Source: an uncultured Maricaulis sp.
Lineage (GTDB): Bacteria > Pseudomonadota > Alphaproteobacteria > Caulobacterales > Maricaulaceae
Direction: 5' to 3'
DNA: 40,117 nt
Assembly (NCBI RefSeq): GCF_905480005.1
Contig: NZ_CAJQOO010000130.1
Location: forward strand, 1-40,117
The first letter of the stretch is position 1, and each line of letters opens with the position of its first letter. The notes under the pieces were generated by a model that ran no database searches, was not told where the DNA came from, and was given only the letters and a program-made list of their open reading frames with translations. The position numbers were made by a program, and so were the translations under genes. Below are positions 23,567-32,753 of the stretch, one piece after another.

Positions 23567-24784
23567 ATGACGCGAGTCGTGGCGAAATTTGGTGGCACCT
23601 CGGTCGGGTCGGTCGAGCGAATCCGGCATGCGGCCGGCCTGGTGGCCGACGCGGCCGCGAAGGGCGAGGTCATGACTGTTGTGGTCTCGGCCATGGCCGG
23701 CGAAACCGACCGTATCCTTGGCCTGGCTGATGCCTTCGGATCCGGACTCGGTGATCCCGAAACCGATGTCGCCCTCGCCGCCGGCGAGCAGGTCTCCTCG
23801 GCGCTGATGGCGCTCGCACTGCGCGAACGCGGCCTGAAGGCGCAATCCTTCCTCGGCTGGCAATTGCCGGTGATCACGGACGGTCCGCCGGGTGCCTCGC
23901 GCATTGCCGGCATGGATGCGACGGTTCTCGAAGCGGCCATCGAGGCCGGGATCATTCCGGTTGTCGCCGGATTCCAGGGCATTACCGAGGCCGGAGCGGT
24001 GCGCACGCTGGGGCGGGGCGGGACCGATCTGTCCGCTGCGGCAGTGGCCGCCGCTCTGGGGGCGCGGTGTGACATCTACACCGATGTCGACGGCGTCTAC
24101 ACGACGGACCCCCGTATCGAACCGGCTGCCAAGCGGCTCGACGGGATCAGCCATGACGAGATGCTGGAACTGGCCGCCCAGGGAGCCAAGGTCCTGCAGA
24201 CCCGCTCGGTGGAGTTCGCCAAGGCGCGCGCCGTGCCGATGCGCGTGCTATCCTCTTTCCTGAATTCCGGCGACAGCCACGGCACCGATGTTGTCGCCGA
24301 GACCGATATTGCAGAACGGCGCCTCGTATCCGGCGTGGCCTATGCCCGCGACCAGGCCCGAATCGCCCTTCACGGCGCCTCCAGTCGCTCGGATATGGCG
24401 GCCCGTTGTTTTGCCCGCCTTGCCGACGCCGAGGTGGGCGTCGACATGATCGTTCAGGCCCATGCTCGTCAGCCAGGCATGGTCACACTCGAGTTTTCCG
24501 TCGCCCATCGCGATCTCGACCGGGCCCAGGCGGTGCTCGAGGATGCCATGGACGGTGTGCGGGTCTCGGCGGAGACAGGGCTGGCCAAGGTGTCCGTGGT
24601 CGGCGCCGGTCTGCGTCAGCGAGCCGATGTCGCCCGGTCGCTTTTTGCGGTTCTGGGCGAGCAGGATATTGCGGTGAAGGTTCTCGCGACCTCGGAGATC
24701 AAGATTTCGGCGCTGATCGAGAATGACGCCGTGGAACGCGCAGTGCGGGCCTTGCACGCGGCCTATGGATTGGATCAGGTGTAG
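23567..24784 (+). CDS. lysC: Aspartate kinase
   Basis: The 405-residue aspartokinase makes aspartyl phosphate for lysine, threonine, methionine and diaminopimelate synthesis. The kinase domain begins VVAKFGGTSVGSVERI; catalytic stretches FQGITEAGAVRTLGRGGTD and YTDVDGVYTTDPRI follow. The C-terminus carries two ACT domains (about 265-405; VSVVGAGLRQRADVARSLF in the second) that bind lysine/threonine as feedback inhibitors. GAGGGA precedes ATG 23567. It is followed two bases later by ptsP, so the two genes are translated together, a conserved alphaproteobacterial pairing. Confidence 0.96.
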   Translation: MTRVVAKFGGTSVGSVERIRHAAGLVADAAAKGEVMTVVVSAMAGETDRILGLADAFGSGLGDPETDVALAAGEQVSSALMALALRERGLKAQSFLGWQLPVITDGPPGASRIAGMDATVLEAAIEAGIIPVVAGFQGITEAGAVRTLGRGGTDLSAAAVAAALGARCDIYTDVDGVYTTDPRIEPAAKRLDGISHDEMLELAAQGAKVLQTRSVEFAKARAVPMRVLSSFLNSGDSHGTDVVAETDIAERRLVSGVAYARDQARIALHGASSRSDMAARCFARLADAEVGVDMIVQAHARQPGMVTLEFSVAHRDLDRAQAVLEDAMDGVRVSAETGLAKVSVVGAGLRQRADVARSLFAVLGEQDIAVKVLATSEIKISALIENDAVERAVRALHAAYGLDQV

Positions 24785-24786
24785 GC

Positions 24787-27078
24787 ATGGAAGACATGAC
24801 GGCAAAACCGACCCGCGATCCGCGTAATCTTCTCAAGCGCATGCGCCAGCTCATGGCGGTGCAGGAAAACGCCCAGGCGCGCCTTGACCATCTCACGGCG
24901 ATGATCGCCGAGGAGGCCGGCTGGGACGTGTGTTCGATCTATCTCGCGCGTCCGTCCAATGCGCTGGAACTCTGCGCCACATTCGGTCTCAAGCGTGAAG
25001 CGGTGCACTCGGTCCGTTTGCGCCCGGGCGAGGGCCTTGTCGGTCTGGTAGCGCGCCGGGCGCGGCCCTTGTCGACGTCCAATGCGCGTGCCCATGCCGC
25101 TTTCTCCTACAAGCCGGAGACCGGTGAGGAACCCTTCGACACCTTTGTCGGTGTGCCCATTCTTCGCGGCGGGCGCATGGTCGGTGTTCTCACGGCCCAG
25201 ACCGCGGTCGAGCGCCAGGTGGCCGGCGACGAGATCGAGACGCTGCAGACCGTGGCCATGGTTCTGGCCGAGATCGTCGCCTCCGGCGATATTGTTGATT
25301 CCGAGGAGATGGCCGGCCTGGATGTCCGCCAGTCGCGGCCGGAGCGTTTTCAGGGTGGGGCCTATTCCAACGGCGTGGCCAGCGGTGTTGCGGTCCTGTT
25401 CGAGCCGCATGTCGAATCGACCCGGCTGATCGCGGATGATCCCTCCGGCGAGGAAGAGCGCCTCGACGCCGCCATCAAATCCCTGCGCGCCTCGATCGAC
25501 GAGATGCTTGAAGGCGGCCGGGTGCCCTTTGGTGGTCCGACGCGCGATGTGCTGCAGGCCTATCGCATGTTCGCCCATGATCGCGGCTGGCTCGAGCGCC
25601 TGCTTGAAGCCGTGCGGCGCGGTCTGACCGCGGAAGCCGCCGTTGAACGGGTCCGGAACGAGAACCGGGCCCGGCTGATGAAGGCATCCGATCCGCTTTT
25701 CCGCGAACGCCTGCATGATCTGGAAGATCTCGCCAATCGCCTCCTGCGCCATCTCGATGGCAGCGGTCTCGCACTGGAATTGCCGGACAATGCGATCATC
25801 ATCGCCCGCAATATCGGTCCGGCGGAATTGCTTGATTTCGATCGGGCCAAGCTGAAAGGCATCGCCCTGGAGGAGGGCTCGGCCTCGTCGCATGCGGCCA
25901 TCGTCGCCAAGGCGCTGGGTATCCCGCTGGTCGGGCGTCTGGAAGGCGCGCTGGACCGGGCTGAAACCGGCGACCCGGTGATCCTGGATGGCGAGTTCGG
26001 CATATTGCATATCCGGCCGCAGGCCGATGTCGTCGAGACCTATCAAGCGCGTGTTGCGGCCCTGTCCGAGCGACGCCAGTCCTACGCCGAATTGCGCGGC
26101 CCCTCGATTACCGCGGACGGTCGGCGGATCGGCCTGCACATGAATGCCGGTCTCCTGATCGAGCTGACAGCGCTCGACGAGACAGGGGCAGATGGCGTCG
26201 GCCTGTTCCGCACTGAATTCCAGTTCATGGTCGCCGAGACCCTGCCGCGCCTGTCTGCCCAGGCCACCGTCTACAAATCGGTGCTGGACGCGGCGGGCGA
26301 CAAGCCGGTGATTTTCCGCACGCTCGATCTGGGCGGCGACAAGGTCGCGCCCTTCGCGCCATCGACCGTCGAGCCCAATCCGGCGCTGGGCTGGCGAGCC
26401 ATCCGGATGGGTCTGGATCGGCCCGGTCTGCTGCGCTATCAGCTGCGCGCCCTCATCCTGGCGGCTGCCGGACGCACACTCAGCGTGATGTTCCCGATGA
26501 TCGCCGCGCCTTGGGAAGCCCGGGCGGCGCGCGAAATGCTGGACCGCGAGCTGCGTCATGCCCGTCATGCGGGCCATGAAATGCCATCAGAAGTCCGTTG
26601 CGGGATCATGCTGGAGACGCCGGGCATGGCCTGGGCGCTGCAGCACGCGATCGACCAGGTGGACTTCGTCTCCGTCGGTGCGAACGATCTGATGCAATAT
26701 TTCTATGCGGCCGACCGACAAAATACGCGTGTGTCGGAACGATACGATGTGCTCGCACCGGCGGCCCTGGATCTGCTTAAACATGTCCGGGATCTGTGCG
26801 CGAAACACGACACGCCGGTCTCGGTTTGTGGTGAAATTGCCGCCAAGCCGCTGGAGGCAGCGGTGCTGATCGGGCTTGGTTATCAAAGCCTTTCCATGGC
26901 TTCGGGCAATATCGGACCGATCAAGAAACTGGTGTCCGGCCTGGACGCCGGCAAGCTTGGCACCTGGCTTGCGAACCACCTTCAACAACCCGTGGACAGT
27001 CTGCGTCCCCTCCTCCTCGAGGCGGGAGAAAATGCCGGATTGCCTCGCGAGGCCATTGAAAGTGGACGAGGGATTTGA
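24787..27078 (+). CDS. ptsP: Phosphoenolpyruvate-protein phosphotransferase PtsP (EI-Ntr)
   Basis: A 763-residue enzyme. The N-terminal GAF domain (about 20-165) has the usual NifA-like sequence (GEGLVGLVARRARPLSTSNA). The EI N-domain carries the phospho-accepting histidine in GSASSHAAIVAKALGIPLVG (His369). The PEP-binding barrel has LYRTEFQFM-like sequence (LFRTEFQFM), MFPMIAAPWE, DFVSVGANDLMQYFYAADR and the catalytic VCGEIAA Cys. It starts the nitrogen PTS, passing phosphate from PEP to NPr and EIIA-Ntr, which signal nitrogen/carbon state, and the GAF domain may sense glutamine. Start 24787 or 24796 is not resolved. Downstream genes are RodZ-like. Confidence 0.96.
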   Translation: MEDMTAKPTRDPRNLLKRMRQLMAVQENAQARLDHLTAMIAEEAGWDVCSIYLARPSNALELCATFGLKREAVHSVRLRPGEGLVGLVARRARPLSTSNARAHAAFSYKPETGEEPFDTFVGVPILRGGRMVGVLTAQTAVERQVAGDEIETLQTVAMVLAEIVASGDIVDSEEMAGLDVRQSRPERFQGGAYSNGVASGVAVLFEPHVESTRLIADDPSGEEERLDAAIKSLRASIDEMLEGGRVPFGGPTRDVLQAYRMFAHDRGWLERLLEAVRRGLTAEAAVERVRNENRARLMKASDPLFRERLHDLEDLANRLLRHLDGSGLALELPDNAIIIARNIGPAELLDFDRAKLKGIALEEGSASSHAAIVAKALGIPLVGRLEGALDRAETGDPVILDGEFGILHIRPQADVVETYQARVAALSERRQSYAELRGPSITADGRRIGLHMNAGLLIELTALDETGADGVGLFRTEFQFMVAETLPRLSAQATVYKSVLDAAGDKPVIFRTLDLGGDKVAPFAPSTVEPNPALGWRAIRMGLDRPGLLRYQLRALILAAAGRTLSVMFPMIAAPWEARAAREMLDRELRHARHAGHEMPSEVRCGIMLETPGMAWALQHAIDQVDFVSVGANDLMQYFYAADRQNTRVSERYDVLAPAALDLLKHVRDLCAKHDTPVSVCGEIAAKPLEAAVLIGLGYQSLSMASGNIGPIKKLVSGLDAGKLGTWLANHLQQPVDSLRPLLLEAGENAGLPREAIESGRGI

Positions 27079-27124
27079 TCTTATAAGAATGCGTTAAGGA
27101 TTTTCCTTCCAGGCGCGTTTGTGA

Positions 27125-28015
27125 GTGACGATCGCTCCGGCAAGGATGAGCGGCGGTATGGTGATGGTAAGTCAGATTCCCAGTGCGGACTTTGTTCCCG
27201 TTGATGCCGTGTATTCCGACGACGGGGTTGGATACGTACACCTGTCTGCCGGCGAACGTCTTCGCGAGGCCCGCCAGAAGCTTAACCTGACCCTGGGCCA
27301 GGCCGCTGAACGCACCCGTGTCCGCTCGGATTATCTGGAAGCCCTGGAAACCATGGACCCGCGTGGCCTGCCGGCCCGGGCCTATGCCATCGGCTATCTG
27401 CGCACCTATGCCAACTTCCTGACCCTCGATGCCGGCGGTGTGGTCGACCAGTTCAAGCGCGAGGTCGATACGGAGACCGGGCGCGCCCAGCCGACGGCTG
27501 CCGCAAAGACACGCGACCCGATCAAGCTGCCGCGCGGTGCCTTCGGCGCGCTGATGATCCTGGTCGCCGTCGCCGGGGCCGCCTGGTGGTATTCCGAAGA
27601 GTTCGCGGGCGGATCGGCCCTGACCAACATGCCGTCTCCGCCGGATGCCGCGCCCGATTGGGCGCGGGCGGATTTCGAGACTGGCCGCGTGGCGGTCAGC
27701 GTTGATGATATCTGGTCCGGCCTGCCGATCGGTGAAGCCGCGACGGCCTCCGGGCAGGTGGTGATGCGGGCGATCATGCCGACCTGGCTGGAAGTGCGCG
27801 ATGCCTCGGGCCGTATCCTGTTCTCCCGCGAGCTGGCGGTTGGCGAAGTCTACCGGGCTCTCGAGCCGGGCCTGACCGTTTCGGCCGCGAATGCGGGTGC
27901 GATCGAGCTGCTGCGCGATGGCGAGGCGGTGGGCCTTCTGGGTGTCGCCGGAATGGCGGTCGAGAATCTTCCCGTCATGGCCGGGGCTGACACCGCCGAC
28001 GTTCAGCCCCAGTAA
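27125..28015 (+). CDS. RodZ-like helix-turn-helix membrane protein
   Basis: Up to 296 residues. The cytoplasmic N-terminus has a cro/C1-type HTH (LREARQKLNLTLGQAAERTR then VRSDYLEALETMDPRGLPARAYAIGYLRTYANFL), the RodZ hallmark. A single transmembrane helix follows (GALMILVAVAGAAWWY), and the periplasmic part ends in a DUF4115-type beta domain (WLEVRDASGRILFSRELAVGEVYRAL). RodZ links the cytoskeleton protein MreB to cell-wall elongation. The start is uncertain: a GTG at 27125 and ATGs at 27146, 27158 and 27164 are all in frame, with no clear ribosome site. It follows ptsP after 46 bp and precedes ispG. Confidence 0.85.
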   Translation: MTIAPARMSGGMVMVSQIPSADFVPVDAVYSDDGVGYVHLSAGERLREARQKLNLTLGQAAERTRVRSDYLEALETMDPRGLPARAYAIGYLRTYANFLTLDAGGVVDQFKREVDTETGRAQPTAAAKTRDPIKLPRGAFGALMILVAVAGAAWWYSEEFAGGSALTNMPSPPDAAPDWARADFETGRVAVSVDDIWSGLPIGEAATASGQVVMRAIMPTWLEVRDASGRILFSRELAVGEVYRALEPGLTVSAANAGAIELLRDGEAVGLLGVAGMAVENLPVMAGADTADVQPQ

Positions 28016-28025
28016 CGCGCTGGTC

Positions 28026-28092
28026 GTGACCCGCCGGCCCTGACGCACCGGTCCTGACGGGTCGGGCGGCAGTTCGCCGCAGTGACCCGCCG
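28026..28092. repeat. Intergenic direct repeat GTGACCCGCCG
   Basis: An 11-bp sequence GTGACCCGCCG occurs at 28026-28036 and again at 28082-28092. Between them GGGTCGGGCGG lies in partly inverted orientation (GACCCG pairs with CGGGTC), so the stretch can form alternative stem-loops. It may end the rodZ transcript or act as a leader to ispG; no T-run is present. Confidence 0.4.
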
Positions 28093-28197
28093 CAGCAAAA
28101 TGCCGTAGCCCCGGTCGCATGCCGGACACAATACCGCTATATCCAGCTCCTATCCCGGATCGCCGCTTTTCGGCGCGTCCGACAAGGGAGAGTGTTG

Positions 28198-29343
28198 ATG
28201 TCGCAATCCAGCGCTGATCCGCGCTCGGTCCGCCCCTGGCGGATGATCGAGCGCCGCAAGAGCCGCACCATCAAGGTCGGACCGCTCGAGATCGGTGGCG
28301 ATGCCCCGATCAGCGTGCAGACAATGACAAACACGCCGACCTCCGATGCCGGCGCGACGATCGACCAGATCCGGCGCTGTGAAGAGGCCGGTGTCGATCT
28401 GGTCCGCGTGTCCTGCCCGGACGCGGAGTCGACGGCGGCTTTCAAGACGATTGCCAAGGCAGCCAGTGTGCCGCTGATTGCGGACATCCATTTCCACTAC
28501 AAGCGTGGCATCGAAGCGGCCGAGGCTGGCGCGGCCTGCCTGCGGATCAATCCGGGCAATATCGGCTCGATGGACCGGGTGAGGGACGTCGTGCAGGCAG
28601 CGCGCGATCATGGCTGTGCGATCCGCATCGGCGTCAATGCCGGCTCGCTGGAGCGCCATCTGCTGGAGAAATACGGCGAGCCCTGTCCCGAGGCGATGGT
28701 CGAAAGCGCCCTCGATCATGCCCGCATCCTCGATGATCTCGACTTCCGCGACTACAAGATTTCGGTGAAGGCGTCGGACGCCTTTCTGACGGTCGCCGCC
28801 TATCAGGCCCTGTCCGAAGCCACCGATGCACCGCTCCATCTCGGTGTGACCGAGGCCGGTGGGACCCGTATCGGCACGGTCAAATCGTCCATCGGTATCG
28901 GCTCCCTCCTGTGGGCGGGTATTGGCGATACCATCCGAGTCTCGCTCTCGGCCGAGCCGGAAGAGGAAGTGAAGGTCGGTTTCGACATTCTCAAATCGCT
29001 GGGCCTGCGGACCCGCGGCGTCAATATCATCGCCTGCCCGTCCTGTGCCCGTCAGGGCTTTGACGTGATCCGCACGGTCGAGACGCTGGAAAACCGGCTG
29101 GCGCACATCTCGGAGCCGATTTCGCTGTCGATCATTGGCTGTGTGGTGAATGGCCCCGGCGAGGCCCTGATGACCGATCTCGGTTTTACCGGCGGTGGCG
29201 CGGGACGCGGCAAGATGTATGTCTCGGGCCGACCCGACCACAATGTTTCCAATGAGGAGATGGTCGAGCACATCGTCGAAATGGTGGAAGCGCGCGCCGA
29301 GGAATTGCGGGCGGAACGTGACAGTGTGGAAGCTGCCGAATAG
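28198..29343 (+). CDS. ispG: 4-Hydroxy-3-methylbut-2-enyl diphosphate synthase IspG
   Basis: The 381-residue IspG (GcpE) makes HMBPP in the non-mevalonate isoprenoid pathway. It uses a [4Fe-4S] cluster; the ligands are visible as Cys280 and Cys283 ([10 protein letters not shown]) and Cys315 ([11 protein letters not shown]). The N-terminal TIM barrel begins [17 protein letters not shown]-like and includes RINPGNIGS. Start ATG 28198 has AAGGGAG about seven bases upstream; the in-frame GTG at 28192 overlaps that site less well. Isoprenoid supply links it to the ubiquinone genes ubiG and UbiD in the window only by pathway. Confidence 0.97.
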   Translation: MSQSSADPRSVRPWRMIERRKSRTIKVGPLEIGGDAPISVQTMTNTPTSDAGATIDQIRRCEEAGVDLVRVSCPDAESTAAFKTIAKAASVPLIADIHFHYKRGIEAAEAGAACLRINPGNIGSMDRVRDVVQAARDHGCAIRIGVNAGSLERHLLEKYGEPCPEAMVESALDHARILDDLDFRDYKISVKASDAFLTVAAYQALSEATDAPLHLGVTEAGGTRIGTVKSSIGIGSLLWAGIGDTIRVSLSAEPEEEVKVGFDILKSLGLRTRGVNIIACPSCARQGFDVIRTVETLENRLAHISEPISLSIIGCVVNGPGEALMTDLGFTGGGAGRGKMYVSGRPDHNVSNEEMVEHIVEMVEARAEELRAERDSVEAAE

Positions 29344-29375
29344 GCAGGAGTGCAAGCGTATCTGAGGAGTATCTG

Positions 29376-29735
29376 GTGACGAATTTGACGGTTTACGGCC
29401 TGAAGAATTGCGATAGCTGCAAGACGGCCATAAAGGCGCTGGACGCCGCGGGTCTGGCCCCTCGTTTTGTCGATATCCGGGCGGAGGCCGATCTGGTCGT
29501 CAAGGTTCCGGCCTGGCTCGACAAGGTCGGCGCCAAGGCGCTTGTGAATACGCGCTCGACCACCTGGCGCAACATGTCGGACGAAGATCGCGCCATTGCC
29601 GATGGCGACCCGGCCGGCGTTCTGATCGCTCATCCGACCCTGATCAAGCGTCCGGTGATAGAGGCGGGTCACACAGTCAGGGTTGGCTGGACGGCGGCCA
29701 CCCTGGACACGCTCACTGCCGGCGCGGCGGAATGA
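29376..29735 (+). CDS. ArsC/Spx-family (YffB-like) protein
   Basis: The 119-residue thioredoxin-fold protein starts at GTG 29376 (TGAGGAG seven bases upstream). It opens VYGLKNCDSCKTAIKALDAA, with a C-x-x-C pair (Cys13 and Cys16) in the redox position, and continues with KALVNTRSTTWRNM and a PTLIKRPVIEAG segment, the cis-Pro/substrate loop of the ArsC/Spx family. It resembles YffB, whose role is probably GSH-dependent thiol reduction, more than true arsenate reductase. The final bases overlap the start of the next gene (ATGA, 29732-29735). Confidence 0.9.
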   Translation: MTNLTVYGLKNCDSCKTAIKALDAAGLAPRFVDIRAEADLVVKVPAWLDKVGAKALVNTRSTTWRNMSDEDRAIADGDPAGVLIAHPTLIKRPVIEAGHTVRVGWTAATLDTLTAGAAE

Positions 29736-30817
29736 ATGCGGCGCTGAAAGCGCGCTGTGATCTCGATCTGGGTTTCCCGTTTCATACCGATGGTGAGCCG
29801 GCTGACCGGCTGGAGCGGGTCGCGGCATATATGCGTCGCGAAAAGCTCGGCGCGGAAGCCTATCTGACCGGTGACAGCGTGGCCCGCCTTGAAGCGCGGA
29901 TTGCGGCGCTGTTCGGCAAGCCGGCGGCGGTCTGGTTTCCCTCGGGGACGATGGCACAGGGTGTCGCTGCGCGTCTCCATTGCGCCGCCGCCGGGGACAA
30001 GCGTGTGGGTTTGCACCCGACCTCGCATCTCGCCCTGCATGAGCAAGACAGTCATATCCATCTGCACGGGCTGGAGCCCGTGATCGCCGGCGAGTGGTCG
30101 CGGACGATGCGGCCCGATGATCTGCCGGAGCAGGCAGGCTGTACCATTGTCGAACTGCCGCAACGCCATAATGGCGGCGCCGTACCGGACTGGCAGACAC
30201 TGGTCGCAATCAAGGCGCGGGCGACGGAACTCGGGCAGACCCTGCATATGGACGGTGCGCGGATCTGGGGCCTGCCCTCGGCCTGGCCCGGTCATGACTG
30301 GCCGGAAATCTGTGACGGTTTCGCCTCGGTCTATGCCTCTTTCTACAAGGATCTCGGCGCCTCCGGTGGCGCGGTTCTCGCGGGTGAGGCTGAGGTCATG
30401 GCGGACGCACGGATCTGGCTCGCTCGCATGGGAGGGCAGCTGGTCTCGGCCTGGCCGATGGTGCCGGATGCCTTGCGCGTGCTCGAGGAGCGTCTCGACA
30501 AGATACCGGCCTTTGTGGCGAGGGCGCGCGAGATTGCGGCGGGTGTCGGTGAGGTCAGAGGCCTGACGATCACTCCGGACGTGCCGCACGTGAACATGAT
30601 GCATGTCCGTCTCGATTGTGATGTCGCGACGGCCGAGGCGGCCCGCAATGCGGCGGCCGAAGCGACCGGCGTCTGGCTCGGCAATCGCTTTTGGTCGTTG
30701 GAGGCCGATCCGGTTCCGGCTCTCGAGATCGCCGTTGGTGAACGGGTTCTGGCTGCTGATCCGGCTCGCATCATTGCCGCGATCCGGGCAATGGGCGCTT
30801 GGCTGGACAAGGCCTAG
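29732..30817 (+). CDS. Threonine aldolase family PLP enzyme
   Basis: A 361-residue fold-type I PLP enzyme of the low-specificity threonine aldolase/beta-eliminating lyase family. The N-terminal gate, FPSGTMAQGVAARL, and HPTSHLALHEQ and LHMDGARIWGLP (PLP-ring Asp) are typical. The Lys Schiff-base segment is YASFYKDLGASGGAVLAG. It probably cleaves L-threonine or L-allo-threonine to glycine and acetaldehyde, but related enzymes act on other beta-hydroxy amino acids. It is translationally coupled to the ArsC/Spx-like gene. Its TAG overlaps the stop of the aspartic protease in the palindrome CTAG (30814-30817). Confidence 0.88.
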   Translation: MNAALKARCDLDLGFPFHTDGEPADRLERVAAYMRREKLGAEAYLTGDSVARLEARIAALFGKPAAVWFPSGTMAQGVAARLHCAAAGDKRVGLHPTSHLALHEQDSHIHLHGLEPVIAGEWSRTMRPDDLPEQAGCTIVELPQRHNGGAVPDWQTLVAIKARATELGQTLHMDGARIWGLPSAWPGHDWPEICDGFASVYASFYKDLGASGGAVLAGEAEVMADARIWLARMGGQLVSAWPMVPDALRVLEERLDKIPAFVARAREIAAGVGEVRGLTITPDVPHVNMMHVRLDCDVATAEAARNAAAEATGVWLGNRFWSLEADPVPALEIAVGERVLAADPARIIAAIRAMGAWLDKA

Positions 30818-31932
30818 TCGACGAGCGGGTAGAGGGTCAGGGTCAGCGCCAGGGCTTCGCCATCGCGGATCAGATCTATGTCGAGTGTTTCCGGTGGCGT
30901 GATGTCGAGATCGCAGGTGCGGTCCCGCATCTCGGCGCCATTGAAATGGGTGATGAAGTCGTCGGTCTGCACGCCGGCATCGAAGGCGGGCGAATTGGCG
31001 ATTACGGAGGCAACCCGCATGCCGTCATTCTCCGGCACCAGTACGAGCCCATGCGTCACCAGCGGCGCGAAGGTGATCGGGGTTTCCGGATCATTGCGCA
31101 CCAGGCGGACCCGTTCATTGCGCTGATCGAAGGTCCAGCTGAAATGCCGCATTACCTGACCGCCCAGGATTTCCGTTTCCGGCGTTGACTGGATAATGGG
31201 CCGGGTCAGCACATTTGATCCGATCGTCGGATTGCCGCTGAGCCGGGCCGAGGACCGACGCTCGATCTCGGAGAAGCGCACCGCCGCCCCGGTGGCCCGC
31301 GGTGGCGTGACGGTGTCATAGCGCTCAATATCGCGCAGGATGACGGGGCTGAGTGCAGCCCCGCTGTCGATCAGGAGGCGACGCGTACCCCGGCCGGGAA
31401 AGCGGACCTGAATCCAGGGACGGATGTCAGGTCCATTGGCCCGGAAGATGGTTTCGCCGTCCGCGCGCGGCAATTCACCGCTTACCACGCGCATTTCACT
31501 GGCGGCATAGTCGAGGGTCAAAAGGACATCCTCGAAGGCGTCGAATTCAAGGATGCCGTCAATCTCGCGCCCCAGGGCGATGGAGAGATGGTCAAGATCG
31601 CGGACCCGGGCCCGCAAGCCCGTCAGGCGTACCGGCCCGGACATCGTGGTCCCGAAATTGGCCCGGACCCCGGTGTCCAGCCGCTGGCCGGAAACCCGCT
31701 CGACACTGTCCGGATCGACAAAGCTGGAGGCCGCACCCGTGTCGTAGAGGAACCAGAGTGTCCGCTCCTGTGCGGTTTCGCCTTCGCGCACTTCCAGCGT
31801 CACCGGCACGAAGAAATAGCCGCGACACATCTCGGTGGGCAGGACGACCGGCTCGTCGATTTGTGCGGCTGCGGGAGCAAGCATCTTGCCCGCCGCCAGC
31901 AGCGCGACTATCAGGATCGCAACCTGTTTCAT
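30814..31932 (-). CDS. Secreted retropepsin-like aspartic protease with PDZ domain
   Basis: The 372-residue product starts at ATG 31932 (MKQVAILIVALLAAGKMLAP) with GGAG seven bases upstream; the frame extends upstream but reads through the divergent LOG gene region. The signal peptide ends near PAAAQ. Two aspartic motifs are present in one chain: FLYDTGAASSFVD and RRLLIDSGAALSPVI, with Asp-Thr-Gly and Asp-Ser-Gly. A C-terminal PDZ (about 290-370; RVASVIANSPAFDAGVQTDDFITHFNG) could recognise substrates. It is probably periplasmic. The duplicated catalytic half within one polypeptide resembles pepsin-like internal duplication. Its substrate is unknown. Confidence 0.85.
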   Translation of the reverse strand: MKQVAILIVALLAAGKMLAPAAAQIDEPVVLPTEMCRGYFFVPVTLEVREGETAQERTLWFLYDTGAASSFVDPDSVERVSGQRLDTGVRANFGTTMSGPVRLTGLRARVRDLDHLSIALGREIDGILEFDAFEDVLLTLDYAASEMRVVSGELPRADGETIFRANGPDIRPWIQVRFPGRGTRRLLIDSGAALSPVILRDIERYDTVTPPRATGAAVRFSEIERRSSARLSGNPTIGSNVLTRPIIQSTPETEILGGQVMRHFSWTFDQRNERVRLVRNDPETPITFAPLVTHGLVLVPENDGMRVASVIANSPAFDAGVQTDDFITHFNGAEMRDRTCDLDITPPETLDIDLIRDGEALALTLTLYPLVD

Positions 31933-32001
31933 GCTTGTCTCCGGACCGGTTTGCCGCAGGATACGACAGCTCGCTGACTTGCCAAGACTATCGGGTCCAA
32001 A

Positions 32002-32583
32002 ATGAAATCCATCTGCGTCTATTGTGGTTCCAATTCCGGCCAGGATCCGGCCTTTCTCGAGGTCGCGGACCGGCTTGGCCAGATCATGGCTCTGCGTGGG
32101 ATCGAGCTGGTCTATGGCGGTGGGCAAGTTGGGTTGATGGGGCGCATCGCCGACGCGACCCTGGCCGCGGGCGGCCGTGTTGTCGGCGTGATTCCGGAAT
32201 TCCTCGCTCTGAAGGAAATCGCCCATATGGACCTCTCGGCGCTTCATGTGGTCAAGTCCATGCACGCGCGGAAGGCGAAGATGGTGAAGCTGTCACAAGG
32301 CTTTATCGCCATGCCCGGGGGTATCGGGACGATGGAGGAAATGTTCGAGATCTGGACCTGGTCCCAGCTCGGCCAGCACCGGCATCCGGTCGGCCTCCTG
32401 AACGTCAATGGCTATTATGACGAGCTGGTCGCCTTCCTCGACAAGATGACGGATCAGGGTTTCCTGACGCCGGAACATCGCGGCGCGCTGCTCGTTGCCG
32501 ACCGGCCGACCAAGCTTCTGGATGCCTTCGAGGCCTACACGCCCCCACCCGCCGATGTTCGCATCAAGACCGGCCAGACCTGA
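32002..32583 (+). CDS. LOG family protein (TIGR00730)
   Basis: A 193-residue Rossmann-like protein, start ATG 32002. The motif PGGIGTMEEMFEIWTW (PGGxGTxxE) and the nucleotide loop VYCGSNSGQDPAF are characteristic of LOG proteins, which release cytokinin free base or related nucleobases from nucleoside 5'-monophosphates. In bacteria outside plant associates, the role is probably nucleotide salvage or dephosphoribosylation. It is divergent from the aspartic protease gene, 69 bp away. Confidence 0.93.
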   Translation: MKSICVYCGSNSGQDPAFLEVADRLGQIMALRGIELVYGGGQVGLMGRIADATLAAGGRVVGVIPEFLALKEIAHMDLSALHVVKSMHARKAKMVKLSQGFIAMPGGIGTMEEMFEIWTWSQLGQHRHPVGLLNVNGYYDELVAFLDKMTDQGFLTPEHRGALLVADRPTKLLDAFEAYTPPPADVRIKTGQT

Positions 32584-32614
32584 TCAATCGGGTCGGGGAT
32601 GTGTCTGATGGCCT

Positions 32615-32712
32615 GCTGGCTGGCAAGCGGCTTTCGTAAGCCAGCGATGCCGTGTGATCGCTCAGCGGCCCATCCTTTTGGATTCGCGCTCTTCCTTGTT
32701 GAGACGCGCGAA
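32615..32712. terminator. Two inverted repeats between LOG gene and ubiD-like gene
   Basis: GCTGGCT at 32615-32621 pairs with AGCCAGC at 32639-32645; TTCGCGC at 32683-32689 pairs with GCGCGAA at 32706-32712. They lie in the 170-bp gap between two convergent genes, so bidirectional 3'-end stems are the simplest reading. No T-runs follow, so Rho-independent termination is not certain. Confidence 0.4.
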
Positions 32713-32753
32713 GATTGGGGGCGGCGACAAGCCGCGCGGCCTGGCGAAAGACC

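Noticed and set aside
24775-26577. 600-codon open frame on the minus strand opposite ptsP
   Set aside because: Antisense shadow of a clear PtsP; the translation has no domain and an Arg/Gln/His-rich look.
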